From assembly GCF_900188415.1 (NCBI RefSeq), contig NZ_FZNV01000007.1, positions 62,001 to 126,000 on the forward strand: a stretch of 64,000 nt of DNA, read 5' to 3'. The position numbers were made by a program, and so were the translations under genes. Under the pieces are notes generated by a model. The model saw only the letters and a program-made list of their open reading frames with translations. It was not told the origin of the DNA and did not search any database. This stretch comes from Maribacter sedimenticola (lineage in GTDB: Bacteria; Bacteroidota; Bacteroidia; Flavobacteriales; Flavobacteriaceae). Shown here one piece after another: positions 18,340 to 27,445 of the stretch. Each line of letters begins with the position of its first letter. The stretch's first letter is position 1.

Positions 18340-18969
18340 ATGATCAAAGTATTAATAGCGGATAACCACCCTATAATTAGAATGGGAGTTAGGACGGTTC
18401 TAGAATCCGCTGAGGGATTTGAATTGATAGATGAGGTGGCTACCACCGAAGAGCTTTTCGAAAAACTTAAAGACACAACCCCCGATGTTGTCATGCTAGA
18501 AATGGATATTCCTGAAATTAACGGAATAGCAGCATTGCGAAAAATCAAAAAAGAATATGCCGACGTAAAAGTACTAATGTACAGTGGGCAGTCTGAAGAT
18601 GTATATGCCCTAAGTGCCATTAGAGCGGGTGCATTTGGGTATTTATCCAAATCTTCAGGAATTGAATACATTACCGCCGCAGTAAGAAAAGTAAGTGAAG
18701 GAAGCATGTTCATTACCAATGAACTTGCCCAGCGACTTGCCTTTGATGAAGGAACTAAAAAACCACGTAGATTCTTTAGAAAATTATCAACCAGGGAAAT
18801 AGAAGTATTGAAACTCTTGGCCAGTGGCAAGCGCAACAAAGAAGTGGCACAAGGTTTGAACCTAAATGAAAAAACGGTAAGTACTTATAAAGCACGTTTA
18901 ATGAAAAAGTTAAATGTGGACAATATGGTAGATTTATTACAACAGGCAAAAGCGCTTGAGCTGTACTAA
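18340..18969 (+). CDS. NarL/LuxR-type response regulator with Glu at the phosphoacceptor position
   Basis: 209 residues: a receiver domain (1-120) and a C-terminal LuxR helix-turn-helix (about 146-200, LSTREIEVLKLLASGKRNKE and EKTVSTYKARLMKKL). In the receiver the acidic pocket is ADN (7-9), but the line that normally holds the phosphorylated Asp reads VVMLEMDIPE, with Glu54 in that place. The switch Ser/Thr is present (YSGQS) and the conserved Lys is in LSKSSG. A Glu there often mimics the phosphorylated state. No histidine kinase is nearby. A terminator follows. Confidence 0.88.
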   Translation: MIKVLIADNHPIIRMGVRTVLESAEGFELIDEVATTEELFEKLKDTTPDVVMLEMDIPEINGIAALRKIKKEYADVKVLMYSGQSEDVYALSAIRAGAFGYLSKSSGIEYITAAVRKVSEGSMFITNELAQRLAFDEGTKKPRRFFRKLSTREIEVLKLLASGKRNKEVAQGLNLNEKTVSTYKARLMKKLNVDNMVDLLQQAKALELY

Positions 18970-18989
18970 ATTCCTACAACTATTAGTGT

Positions 18990-19023
18990 AAAAAAAGACC
19001 CGCCAATGGCGGGTCTTTTTTTT
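18990..19023. terminator. Bidirectional intrinsic terminator between response regulator and dnaG
   Basis: Perfect inverted repeat AGACCCGCC / GGCGGGTCT with an AAT loop, an A-run before and a T-run after. It can serve both convergent genes. Confidence 0.9.
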
Positions 19024-19039
19024 GCCTAAATATATTATT

Positions 19040-21019
19040 TTAAGATAATACCCTGTTCAATTTTTGATTCAGCAATTTGTTCAATTGAATATAGTTCATA
19101 ATCTCCTCCAAGGCCTCACGGTTATCCTTGGTTATATCTTCTGTTGTTTGCTGCAATGCGCCCATTCTTTTTTTAATCAAGAAACAACGTAGGGTCAGTA
19201 TGGTCTCACTGACCAATTGGGCAATACCAACTTCCTTTTTTTTAGGAAAAATATCCTTGCTCTCCCAATTGTGCAACGTATACTTTTCCTCGTCCATTAA
19301 AATAGTGGAAATCTGATTGGCCATTTCTTGATCCAGACTGTTTACAAACGTATTAATGGAAAATTCCTTTTCCTGGTTCAATGACTCTATCAGTTTATAA
19401 TACATATTACGGAAATCCTCGTTGGCCAATTCAATTTCATCTTCCTGAAGGTCCAAGTAGATTTTCTCGTACACTTTAATTTCCAAAGACTCCGGCTCTA
19501 ACACCAAATCACCGGATTCATTCTCCTTGAGTACCAAATCCTCAAACTCCTCCTTCTGATCACCATAAAGCATTAAGGATTCTATAATCTTACGCTCCAA
19601 TACATATTGCACATCTACAGCTTCCGGGGCGGCATCCTTACGGACCACCTCAAAGGCCTTTTGTTCTTCTTTATATTCCTTTTTGATGTTGGCCTCCCCC
19701 TTCTTGTCTATCTGGGCCAATGTATTAAAAAGTACCGCTTCAGAAACATTCATGATGCTTGCACATTCTTGAATATATATTTCCTTTTTGATACGATCGG
19801 GAATTTTTGCGATACTGTTTACAATATCCCTAACCGTGTCCGCTCTTTTAATGGGATCGTTAGATGCCTCCTTTACCAATAAAGATGCCTTAAACTGGAT
19901 AAAATCCTTAGCGTTGGATTCTAAATAAGCTTGTACCTCCTCTAGTTCATTATGCTTGGCAAAACTGTCAGGATCTTCCCCTTCAGGAAAAGTACAGACA
20001 CGAACGTTCATTCCCTGCTCCAATATTAAATCAATACCCCTTAGGGACGCCCGTAATCCTGCCGCATCACCATCGAACAGTACTGTAATGTTTTTGGTAA
20101 GCCTGTTTATCAAGCGAATTTGCTCTGGTGTTAACGCAGTACCACTGGACGACACCACATTTTGAATTCCCCTTTGTGCAAATTGGATAACATCCGTATA
20201 CCCCTCAACCAAATAACAATTATCCTCTTTTGCAATGGCTTGCTTGGCATGGTATATTCCATAAAGTACTTTGCTCTTATGGTAGATATCACTTTCCGGC
20301 GAATTAAGATACTTGGCCGCCTTTTTATCATTGGTTAGAATACGCCCCCCAAAACCCAAAACACGGCCACTCAAGGAATGTATGGGGAACATGACCCTAC
20401 CCTTGAACCTGTCAAACTTTCTTGACGTATTAGGGTTGTCCCGGTCTTCCTTTACAATGGTAAGTCCGGTTTTTTCAAGGTACTCCAATTTATATCCCTT
20501 GTCCAATGCCGCAACGGTAAAACCGTCCCATTGATTCAAACAATATCCAAGCTCAAATTTCTTGATGGTCTCATCTGTAAATCCACGCTCCTTAAAATAA
20601 CTAAGACCAATGGCCTTCCCCAATTCCGTATCCCACAGCATTTCCTTAAAATGCTTTTGTGCAAACTCTGATACCAGATACATACTCTCCCGTTCGTTTG
20701 CCTGCTCTTTCTGCTCATTGGACTGTTCTGTCTCCTCTACCTCAATATTATACTTTTTGGCCAGATACTTAATTGCTTCCGGATAGGTAAAATGTTCGTG
20801 CTCCATTAAAAATGCAACCACGTTACCCCCTTTTCCACTACTAAAATCCTTCCAAATCTGTTTTACGGGAGATACCATAAAACTTGGTGTACGCTCATCA
20901 CTAAAAGGACTTAGCCCCTTAAAATTGGAACCCGACTTCTTTAATTGTACAAAATCACCAATAACCTCCTCTAACCGGGCAGTTTCATATACTTGATCTA
21001 TGGTGTTTTTTGAAATCAT
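19040..21019 (-). CDS. dnaG: DnaG, DNA primase lacking the zinc ligands
   Basis: Synthesises RNA primers for replication. The 659 residues have the usual order: N-terminal CHC2-like domain (1-100), catalytic core with TOPRIM (YLVEGYTDVIQFAQRG, then FDGDAAGLRAS) and a C-terminal helicase-binding region. In the first domain the four zinc ligands of E. coli DnaG (Cys40, His43, Cys61, Cys64) correspond to Ser37, Ser40, Asp58 and Ser61. The fold residues around them (TPSF, FSSGKGGN) are kept. I recall the same substitution in other Flavobacteriaceae. It is convergent with the response regulator. Confidence 0.95.
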   Translation of the reverse strand: MISKNTIDQVYETARLEEVIGDFVQLKKSGSNFKGLSPFSDERTPSFMVSPVKQIWKDFSSGKGGNVVAFLMEHEHFTYPEAIKYLAKKYNIEVEETEQSNEQKEQANERESMYLVSEFAQKHFKEMLWDTELGKAIGLSYFKERGFTDETIKKFELGYCLNQWDGFTVAALDKGYKLEYLEKTGLTIVKEDRDNPNTSRKFDRFKGRVMFPIHSLSGRVLGFGGRILTNDKKAAKYLNSPESDIYHKSKVLYGIYHAKQAIAKEDNCYLVEGYTDVIQFAQRGIQNVVSSSGTALTPEQIRLINRLTKNITVLFDGDAAGLRASLRGIDLILEQGMNVRVCTFPEGEDPDSFAKHNELEEVQAYLESNAKDFIQFKASLLVKEASNDPIKRADTVRDIVNSIAKIPDRIKKEIYIQECASIMNVSEAVLFNTLAQIDKKGEANIKKEYKEEQKAFEVVRKDAAPEAVDVQYVLERKIIESLMLYGDQKEEFEDLVLKENESGDLVLEPESLEIKVYEKIYLDLQEDEIELANEDFRNMYYKLIESLNQEKEFSINTFVNSLDQEMANQISTILMDEEKYTLHNWESKDIFPKKKEVGIAQLVSETILTLRCFLIKKRMGALQQTTEDITKDNREALEEIMNYIQLNKLLNQKLNRVLS

Positions 21020-21073
21020 GGAGACACTGAATTTCCCTTAAACGGGGAACAATTTTTATGTAATTTAGAACCT

Positions 21074-21081
21074 CAAAAGTA
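21074..21081 (-). promoter_or_regulatory. -10 box for dnaG
   Basis: TACTTTTG on the minus strand matches TAnnTTTG, 55 bp upstream of the dnaG ATG. No -33 box is evident. Confidence 0.4.
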
Positions 21082-21086
21082 ATAAA

Positions 21087-21344
21087 ATGATTCTATTTTT
21101 TGGCACTAGGCCCGGTAAACCGGCAACCATTAAACTTTTAAACACATACTGCCCATATTGTGAACAAAGAGGAACCCTAACGGTGGTAACGCACACTAAC
21201 TATTTTCATCTGTTCTGGATCAAACTTTTTAAAATTTCCAGTACCGTTATGGCAGAATGCAGCCATTGCAAAAGAGGTTTTTATGAAAACGAATTTACCA
21301 ATACCATGCTAGAGGATTTGCAGCTATTAAAACAACGGTCATAA
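21087..21344 (+). CDS. Small zinc-ribbon protein
   Basis: 85 residues with two knuckles, CPYC near residue 22 and CSHC near residue 58, the pattern of the zinc-ribbon-15 family. Between them is an aromatic stretch (THTNYFHLFWIKLFK). The function of the family is not established. It is divergent from dnaG with a 67-bp gap. Confidence 0.7.
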   Translation: MILFFGTRPGKPATIKLLNTYCPYCEQRGTLTVVTHTNYFHLFWIKLFKISSTVMAECSHCKRGFYENEFTNTMLEDLQLLKQRS

Positions 21345-21404
21345 AACCGGCAATTATATCCAGTTCCATGACCGTAATATTCAATAAACACTATGCTATA
21401 CCAA

Positions 21405-22487
21405 TTATAGATCAAACCGCAATCCTAAGGAGACGTTTCGTTGTTCAACGGCAGCATCCTTGAAAATTGGATTTAAATCATATTTTACATACAACAGAAC
21501 ACCCTCTACCCCTGCATAGGCACTTAATCCATAAATTAAATTATTGGTATTGTAACTACGTTTTAGCTTATCCTTTACATGGCCACCATCTATTTCATAT
21601 TTCAATTTTTGTCGTGTGCCTAAATTAAACCCTGCATATCCACCTAACCCAATACGAAACTGATTCTTTAAGGAATACCTAATACTTTTTTCGGTAGCGG
21701 TATATTTTGACGGCCCCAGCTCAAAATGCATAGGAAACACCAAATTGTCTATCCTAAGTTTGGACTTGTTCAACTCATAATCAAATTCCTGTAATTCTGA
21801 TTGACCGTTTTCCAATGAAACAAAATATTGATTGTCCTTAGGTTTTAAACCGTTGAACTGAAATGAGAAGCCATAATTGAACCTTAGGAAATTGGTATTC
21901 TTGAATACCCGTGTTCTCCATTGCCAACCCATTTCAAAAAATCTGCTTCCGCCAATTTTGTACGGAGAGTCATCAAGCGACTGTCCTTCAATTATTGCAT
22001 TATTTAAACCAATAGCTACAACAAGGTCAGAATAAGTACGTCTATCATAAATTACTTTTTTCCTATTTGGATTTTCCTTGATACTAATTCCAAATATACG
22101 CTCGCCATCATTACTTCTGCCGCCATAACCTATTTCCAACCTAGTTCCAAAATTAAGCGTATCCAGCTCTAGGTTTTCAGTACCATTTCTATCCAACAAG
22201 GCTATCTTATTATCAATAATAGCTATCCTGTTCTCTATGTTCAAAGCCCTTTTCTCCGCCGCTTTCATTTTTAACGCATTCGCCTCGTCCAAGGTAATCT
22301 CCCCGTTCTCTACCCTTTTGGAAATAGCCTCTACCTCTTCTTTTAAGGCTAATTTTTCCTGTTGTGTAATCTTAGCCTTTTGGGCCTCTAAAAGTTCAAC
22401 TTTGCTTTCATTACCCTCTTGCGCCACTGCATTATGTACGATAAAGAGGGTTAGCAATACTACTGCATACATTGTAATTGTTCTCAT
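21405..22487 (-). CDS. Outer-membrane beta-barrel protein with N-terminal coiled coil
   Basis: 360 residues. A signal peptide (MRTITMYAVVLLTLFIVHNA, cut after VAQ) precedes a Lys/Glu-rich helical segment at about 25-100 (LKEEVEAISKRVENGEITLD), predicted as coiled coil. The rest is alternating-hydrophobic strands ending in LGLRFDL with a C-terminal Phe-x-Leu, typical of barrels. It lies 89 bp after an ECF sigma/anti-sigma pair and may belong to that unit. The family is not known to me. Confidence 0.65.
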   Translation of the reverse strand: MRTITMYAVVLLTLFIVHNAVAQEGNESKVELLEAQKAKITQQEKLALKEEVEAISKRVENGEITLDEANALKMKAAEKRALNIENRIAIIDNKIALLDRNGTENLELDTLNFGTRLEIGYGGRSNDGERIFGISIKENPNRKKVIYDRRTYSDLVVAIGLNNAIIEGQSLDDSPYKIGGSRFFEMGWQWRTRVFKNTNFLRFNYGFSFQFNGLKPKDNQYFVSLENGQSELQEFDYELNKSKLRIDNLVFPMHFELGPSKYTATEKSIRYSLKNQFRIGLGGYAGFNLGTRQKLKYEIDGGHVKDKLKRSYNTNNLIYGLSAYAGVEGVLLYVKYDLNPIFKDAAVEQRNVSLGLRFDL

Positions 22488-22576
22488 TTTGATTGATTTT
22501 TTTTTTGATGAATAAACTCCAATCCCTGTCCCTATAGCAACTTATAGGAATAAAGAAAAAAACGATTTAAAATTGA

Positions 22577-23332
22577 TTAATTATTACGGTCCGCCACCGC
22601 TGTACGTACCTTGATAAAACTGGCTTTCAATGAATTGAATATTTGGTCTCTGAAGGATTGATCAAGTTCTTCTTCAACCTCTGTCAACAAAGCCATAGCG
22701 TTGACAGATTTATCGGTATTAAAAATTTTATTCCTAAGAATTTCGTCTTGAGCCCGTTGTAATAACGAATCTACTTCGGCATCTGTAACGGTATTATATT
22801 GTTCCAAATCATTTACCTGGGCCACAACAAGAGCCACCTGTGTATTTATGATCTCCTCTGGTATTTCAATTTTAGGATTGACTTCGTTAGTAGATTTTTG
22901 CAGTACAGTTGCTACATCCAATTCATTAACTTCCTTAGGTCTTTGCCGATCAACAGCAACATATGCAGGCACTTCCCTATCCTTTACCTTAGGGTTGGAA
23001 TTATTGGATTTTGCCACAATCCCCTCTTCTGGTTCGTCCAGTATACGTTCTTCTTTTAAAATGGTTTTTGGTTTCAATACCTGTTCATTTTCAGTATCCA
23101 CCACCTTTACCGGCAATTGGTCTACATTTTTTTCACCCCGCATTACAAACAAAGCCACTCCTAAAATAATGACTACACTTGCGGCAATGCCCAACCAAGT
23201 ATATACCGGACTTTTAGATTGCGTATCTGTTTTCAGTTCCGAGGAAATTGAAGCCCAAGCCTTATCTGATGGACTAATTTCACGCTCACGCAACTTGTTT
23301 TTAATATGTTGTTCAAATTTATCGGTTTCCAT
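22577..23332 (-). CDS. Putative membrane anti-sigma factor
   Basis: 251 residues. A short N-terminal cytoplasmic helix pair (FEQHIKNKLREREISPSDKA) resembles the sigma-binding part of anti-sigma proteins. It is followed by one membrane span at about 45-64 (WLGIAASVVIILGVALFVM) and a low-complexity, acidic outer region with a helical end. It overlaps the sigma gene by 14 bp, which is the main evidence for its role. Confidence 0.7.
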   Translation of the reverse strand: METDKFEQHIKNKLREREISPSDKAWASISSELKTDTQSKSPVYTWLGIAASVVIILGVALFVMRGEKNVDQLPVKVVDTENEQVLKPKTILKEERILDEPEEGIVAKSNNSNPKVKDREVPAYVAVDRQRPKEVNELDVATVLQKSTNEVNPKIEIPEEIINTQVALVVAQVNDLEQYNTVTDAEVDSLLQRAQDEILRNKIFNTDKSVNAMALLTEVEEELDQSFRDQIFNSLKASFIKVRTAVADRNN

Positions 23333-23882
23333 ACCCTATAATATTTTGTTGTCTTAATTGATCTTGTAGCAACTTTCGCGCTTTTAACAATTGTGTCTTT
23401 GATGTACTTTCCGTGATGGACAGCATTTCCGCAATCTCCTTATGTTTGTACCCTTCTACGGTATACAGTACAAATACCATTTTATAACCTTGCGGCAAAG
23501 CATCTATTAGTTGCTGAATATGTTCCGTATCCAAATCCGTACTCTGTGCTATTGTGGTAGATTGGTTATTTTCATACACCTCATCGTCATACACCACAAA
23601 CTGCTGCTTTCTTAAGTAGGAAATACTTTCCCTTACCATTATTCTTCTTAACCAACCCTCAAAACTTCCCTCAAAATTAAATGTGTTCAACTTATTGAAC
23701 ATTTTCAGAAAGCCTTGTACCATAACGTCTTCCGCAAAATGTACATCCTTAATATATTGCCTACACACACTTAACATTTTTGGCGCATGTTTTTTATACA
23801 AACGTTCTTGGGCATCTCGGTTGCCGGATGAAGCTTTTTTAACAAGCTGCTTTTCGTTTTTATAAAAAGGTATAATTTTCAC
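23319..23882 (-). CDS. ECF RNA polymerase sigma factor
   Basis: 187 residues with sigma region 2 (LYKKHAPKMLSVCRQYI, DVHFAEDVMVQGFLKMF and WLRRIMVRESISYLRK) and region 4 (ALPQGYKMVFVLYTVEGYKH, then EIAEMLSITESTSKTQL). It starts at GTG 23882. It is paired with an overlapping anti-sigma candidate and a barrel protein, so an envelope signal is plausible. Its target promoters were not recognised. Confidence 0.9.
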   Translation of the reverse strand: MKIIPFYKNEKQLVKKASSGNRDAQERLYKKHAPKMLSVCRQYIKDVHFAEDVMVQGFLKMFNKLNTFNFEGSFEGWLRRIMVRESISYLRKQQFVVYDDEVYENNQSTTIAQSTDLDTEHIQQLIDALPQGYKMVFVLYTVEGYKHKEIAEMLSITESTSKTQLLKARKLLQDQLRQQNIIGYGNR

Positions 23883-24016
23883 AATATTGGTTTGGTCTTC
23901 TATTTAACTAGACGCATTATTTTACACAATAGTTGCCTGAAGATTATTTATTTTTTAAATAAATTTATAACGTATTGCTTATCAGTAAATTAAAGAAATA
24001 AAAAATCGTAAAAAAT

Positions 24017-24994
24017 TTACTTTTTACGATCTACTACATAATTTACCATAAGTTCCAAGGCGGCCCTATAATCAGATTCCGGATAGGAATGTAGCAGTTG
24101 TAATGCCTGATCCCGGTATTGCAGCATTTTAGCCACAGCATAATCCAAACCACCTTTTTCCTTAACAAAGGCGATAACTTCCTTTACCCGTTTTTTATCC
24201 TTGTTATGGTTTTTTATGGAATTGATAACCCAACTTTTTTCTTTTTTGGAACTGTTGTTCAATGCATAGATTAACGGCAAGGTCATCTTTTGTTCCTTAA
24301 TGTCTATGCCTGTTGGTTTACCTATTTTTTGGGCGCCATAATCAAACAGGTCATCCTTAATTTGAAAGGCCATACCACAAAGTTCACCAAATTTTCTGAA
24401 CGCTTCTACATCCTTACTTTCCGGCTTAACCGAGCAAGCGCCCAAAGAACAACATGCAGCTATTAGGGTTGCCGTTTTTTGCCTAATAATATCATAATAA
24501 ACATTTTCGGTAATATCCAAGCGCCTTGCTTTTTCTATTTGAAGCAACTCACCTTCACTCATTTCACGAACGGCTACCGAGATAATCTTAAGCAAATCAA
24601 AATCACCATTATCTATTGACAACAAGAGACCTTTGGACAAAAGATAATCACCGACCAAGACCGCAATCTTATTCTTCCATAGGGCGTTTATGGAGAAGAA
24701 GCCCCTACGCTTGTTACTCTCATCGACCACATCATCATGTACCAATGTGGCCGTGTGTATCAGTTCAATAACCGATGCACCACGATAAGTACGCTCATTG
24801 ACCTCACCATTGTTCAATAATTTTGCGGTAAGAAATACGAACATAGGCCGCATTTGCTTGCCTTTACGATTTACTATATAATATGTAATTCTGTTGAGCA
24901 ACGCCACCTTTGAGGTCATTGAATCCCTGAACTTGGATTCAAACAACTCCATTTCCTTATATACAGGTTCCTTTATTTGCGCTACTATTTTCAG
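24017..24994 (-). CDS. Polyprenyl diphosphate synthase (menaquinone side-chain type)
   Basis: Trans-type prenyltransferase that lengthens isoprenoid diphosphates, probably for menaquinone. It shows both Asp motifs: the first in LVHDDVVDES, the second in QIKDDLFDYG. GKQMRP near the N terminus binds substrate. The first ATG (24952) gives 311 residues, but the frame continues upstream with LKIVAQIKEPVYKEME, which resembles the N terminus of flavobacterial homologues. The only start there is CTG at 24994 (325 residues). I give the longer form with moderate certainty. Confidence 0.85.
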   Translation of the reverse strand: MKIVAQIKEPVYKEMELFESKFRDSMTSKVALLNRITYYIVNRKGKQMRPMFVFLTAKLLNNGEVNERTYRGASVIELIHTATLVHDDVVDESNKRRGFFSINALWKNKIAVLVGDYLLSKGLLLSIDNGDFDLLKIISVAVREMSEGELLQIEKARRLDITENVYYDIIRQKTATLIAACCSLGACSVKPESKDVEAFRKFGELCGMAFQIKDDLFDYGAQKIGKPTGIDIKEQKMTLPLIYALNNSSKKEKSWVINSIKNHNKDKKRVKEVIAFVKEKGGLDYAVAKMLQYRDQALQLLHSYPESDYRAALELMVNYVVDRKK

Positions 24995-25089
24995 ATGCGG
25001 TTTATTAGAAGGATAAAATTAGGCAAAAGCTAGCAGTTAACAGTACTCAGAGAGGATATAATGACAATGAACAACTACAGGTTTTACTA

Positions 25090-25178
25090 CAATAGTTCTT
25101 TACCGCCCACTATTATTCTTTACCGGTCCTACACTACCCGCTATATGCTTAATACTTCTTCCTTAGTTCTTTCCTAAC
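25090..25178 (+). repeat. Decayed heptad-type repeat tract
   Basis: TTCTTTACCG occurs twice, 20 bp apart (25096-25105 and 25116-25125). Heptads of the NNNNCTT kind follow at about 25144-25171. It resembles the family 2 arrays but is degenerate. Confidence 0.4.
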
Positions 25179-26217
25179 TCTTATTGGCCAATTGCCCGCA
25201 TGCCGCATCTATATCCTTACCACGTGAGCGACGGACGGTCACCACAATGTTATTTCGCTCCAAAGAACGTACGTAACAATCTATGGCCGCACCAGAAGCT
25301 TGTTTAAATTCCCCATCATCAATAGGGTTGTATTCTATAAGATTTACTTTAGAAGGTGCAAAACGGCAAAATTCCACTAACGCATCTATGTCTTTTTGAG
25401 TATCATTGATTCCGTCCCATACTACATATTCATAAGTAATACGACTTCTTGTTTTTTGATACCAATATTGTAACGATTCCCTTAAATCTGCCAAGGTGAA
25501 CTTAGCATTGAAGGGCATAATAGAAGTTCTAATCTCATCTATTGCCGAGTGCAGAGAAACAGCTAGTTTAAATTTCACCTCATCATCTGCCATTTTTTTT
25601 ATCAATTTGGGCACACCGGATGTAGAAACGGTTATTCGTTTAGGTGACATTCCCAAGCCGTCTGACGAGGTTATCTTATCTATGGCCTTTAGTACGTTGT
25701 TATAATTCATTAAAGGCTCGCCCATACCCATAAATACAATATTGCTTAACGGCCTGTCGAAATATAATCGGCTTTCATTGTCAATAGCGACAACCTGATC
25801 ATAAATTTCGTCAGGATTAAGGTTTCGCATACGTTTTAACCGTGCCGTAGCACAGAACCTACAATCTAAACTGCACCCAACTTGGCTAGATACGCATGCC
25901 GTGGTCCGCGTCTTTGTTGGAATCAATACCGATTCTACGATCAAATCATCATGTAGGCGTACCGCATTCTTTATGGTACCATCACTACTGCGTTGCATTT
26001 GATCCACTTTAATATGGTTGATGACAAAATTGGCCTCAAGCATTTCTCTGGTGTCCTTAGAGAGGTTGGTCATTACATCAAAAGAGTACGCGGCCTTTTG
26101 CCACAACCATTCATATACCTGATTACCTCTAAAAGCCTTGTCCCCATTAGAAACAAAGAATTCCCTAAGCTGCTCACGCGTTAGTGCCCGGATATCTTTT
26201 TTCCTTATTTCTTCCAT
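25174..26217 (-). CDS. rlmN: RlmN, 23S rRNA A2503/tRNA A37 C2-methyltransferase
   Basis: Radical-SAM enzyme that methylates C2 of adenine in 23S rRNA and some tRNAs. It has the CxxxCxxC cluster motif in GCSLDCRFCAT, the VFMGMGEPLMNY motif and the C-terminal Cys in IDAACGQL that forms the methyl-transfer thioether. From ATG 26217 it is 347 residues. A longer frame to 26265 would run through the queA terminator and is rejected. Confidence 0.95.
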   Translation of the reverse strand: MEEIRKKDIRALTREQLREFFVSNGDKAFRGNQVYEWLWQKAAYSFDVMTNLSKDTREMLEANFVINHIKVDQMQRSSDGTIKNAVRLHDDLIVESVLIPTKTRTTACVSSQVGCSLDCRFCATARLKRMRNLNPDEIYDQVVAIDNESRLYFDRPLSNIVFMGMGEPLMNYNNVLKAIDKITSSDGLGMSPKRITVSTSGVPKLIKKMADDEVKFKLAVSLHSAIDEIRTSIMPFNAKFTLADLRESLQYWYQKTRSRITYEYVVWDGINDTQKDIDALVEFCRFAPSKVNLIEYNPIDDGEFKQASGAAIDCYVRSLERNNIVVTVRRSRGKDIDAACGQLANKS

Positions 26218-26240
26218 TACATTAAAGGTAGGTATTACTA

Positions 26241-26282
26241 ATGATAAAAATCCCGCTTTCTGCACATGCAGATAAAGCGGGA
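26241..26282 (-). terminator. Intrinsic terminator of queA
   Basis: On the minus strand, ATCCCGCTTT(A)TCTGC pairs with GCAGAAAGCGGGAT around a short ATGT loop, followed by TTTTTAT. It lies between queA and rlmN. Confidence 0.8.
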
Positions 26283-26316
26283 TGTATTGTTATTTCTATG
26301 AGAGAAATCTAATTTC

Positions 26317-27366
26317 TTATAATATCAACATGGCGTCACCATAAGAATAGAACTTATAGCTTTCCAAAATGGCTTCCTTATACGCTTTGTTCATCAAATC
26401 ATGACCCATAAAAGCGGATACCATCATCAATAAGGTAGATTTTGGTAAATGAAAATTGGTGATCATTGCATTTGCTATGCTAAAATCATACGGTGGAAAA
26501 ATAAATTTGTTCGTCCACCCCTCATACGTATTCAAGGTTTGCTTAGAGGATACCGCACTTTCTAGACCTCTCATTGCCGTTGTACCTACTGCACAAATAC
26601 GTCTTTTTTTAGCTTTGGCATTATTTACGATCTCTGCTGCTTTTTCATCAATGAACATTTCCTCGCTATCCATTTTATGCTTGGAAAGGTCTTCTACCTC
26701 TACCGGGTTAAAGGTACCCAAACCAACATGCAACGTAAGTTCTGCAAAATCCACACCTTTTATTTCCAAACGCTTTAATAAATGCTTGGAGAAATGTAAA
26801 CCTGCCGTAGGAGCGGCAACAGCACCTTCATGCTTTGCATAAATGGTCTGGTAACGATTTTCATCTTCCGGTTCTACCTCTCTCTTTATGTATTTTGGCA
26901 ACGGAGTTTCTCCAAGTTCCCTTAGCTTCCTCCTAAAATCAAGATAGGCACCATCATAAAGAAAACGTAATGTCCTTCCTCTAGAGGTGGTATTGTCAAT
27001 TACCTCTGCAACCAATGTTTCGTCATCACCAAAATAAAGTTTGTTTCCAATACGTATTTTACGCGCAGGATCAACCAATACATCCCAAAGGCGTTGTTCT
27101 TCGTTCAATTCACGTAAAAGAAACACCTCTATACGGGCTCCCGTTTTTTCCTTGTTACCATATAGTCTTGCAGGAAAAACCTTTGTATTGTTAAGGACCA
27201 TAACATCTCCTTCATCAAAATAATCGATCATGTCCTTGAACATTCTATGTTCTATTTTGCCGGTATCCCTATGAATGACCATTAATCTAGACTCATCTCT
27301 ATTTTCCGATGGATGCTCCGCCAATAATTCTTTTGGAAGCTCAAAATTAAAATTTGATAATTTCAT
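26317..27366 (-). CDS. queA: QueA, S-adenosylmethionine:tRNA ribosyltransferase-isomerase
   Basis: Transfers and rearranges the ribosyl part of SAM onto preQ1 in tRNA to give epoxyqueuosine. The 349 residues have the family motifs [53 protein letters not shown] and [18 protein letters not shown]. Length is standard. It has its own -10 box and terminator, so it appears to be a single-gene unit. Confidence 0.96.
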   Translation of the reverse strand: MKLSNFNFELPKELLAEHPSENRDESRLMVIHRDTGKIEHRMFKDMIDYFDEGDVMVLNNTKVFPARLYGNKEKTGARIEVFLLRELNEEQRLWDVLVDPARKIRIGNKLYFGDDETLVAEVIDNTTSRGRTLRFLYDGAYLDFRRKLRELGETPLPKYIKREVEPEDENRYQTIYAKHEGAVAAPTAGLHFSKHLLKRLEIKGVDFAELTLHVGLGTFNPVEVEDLSKHKMDSEEMFIDEKAAEIVNNAKAKKRRICAVGTTAMRGLESAVSSKQTLNTYEGWTNKFIFPPYDFSIANAMITNFHLPKSTLLMMVSAFMGHDLMNKAYKEAILESYKFYSYGDAMLIL

Positions 27367-27411
27367 GTAGCTATTTTATTTAGTGTAGCAAATTGCGGCT
27401 GCAAATATACA

Positions 27412-27419
27412 ATCTGCAG
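27412..27419 (-). promoter_or_regulatory. -10 box for queA
   Basis: TATATTTG on the minus strand, 46 bp before the ATG. It lies within the inverted repeat CTGCA...TGCAG. No preQ1 riboswitch is seen in the short leader. Confidence 0.5.
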
Positions 27420-27445
27420 ATAGGCCTTGTCAAGTAAATCCTTAA

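Noticed and set aside
26217-26265. Longer rlmN start at 26265
   Set aside because: The extension runs through the queA terminator hairpin. The conserved protein starts at MEEIRKKDIRALTREQ (26217).
27367-27411. preQ1 riboswitch before queA
   Set aside because: The leader is about 40 nt and lacks the C-rich and A-rich pseudoknot pattern.
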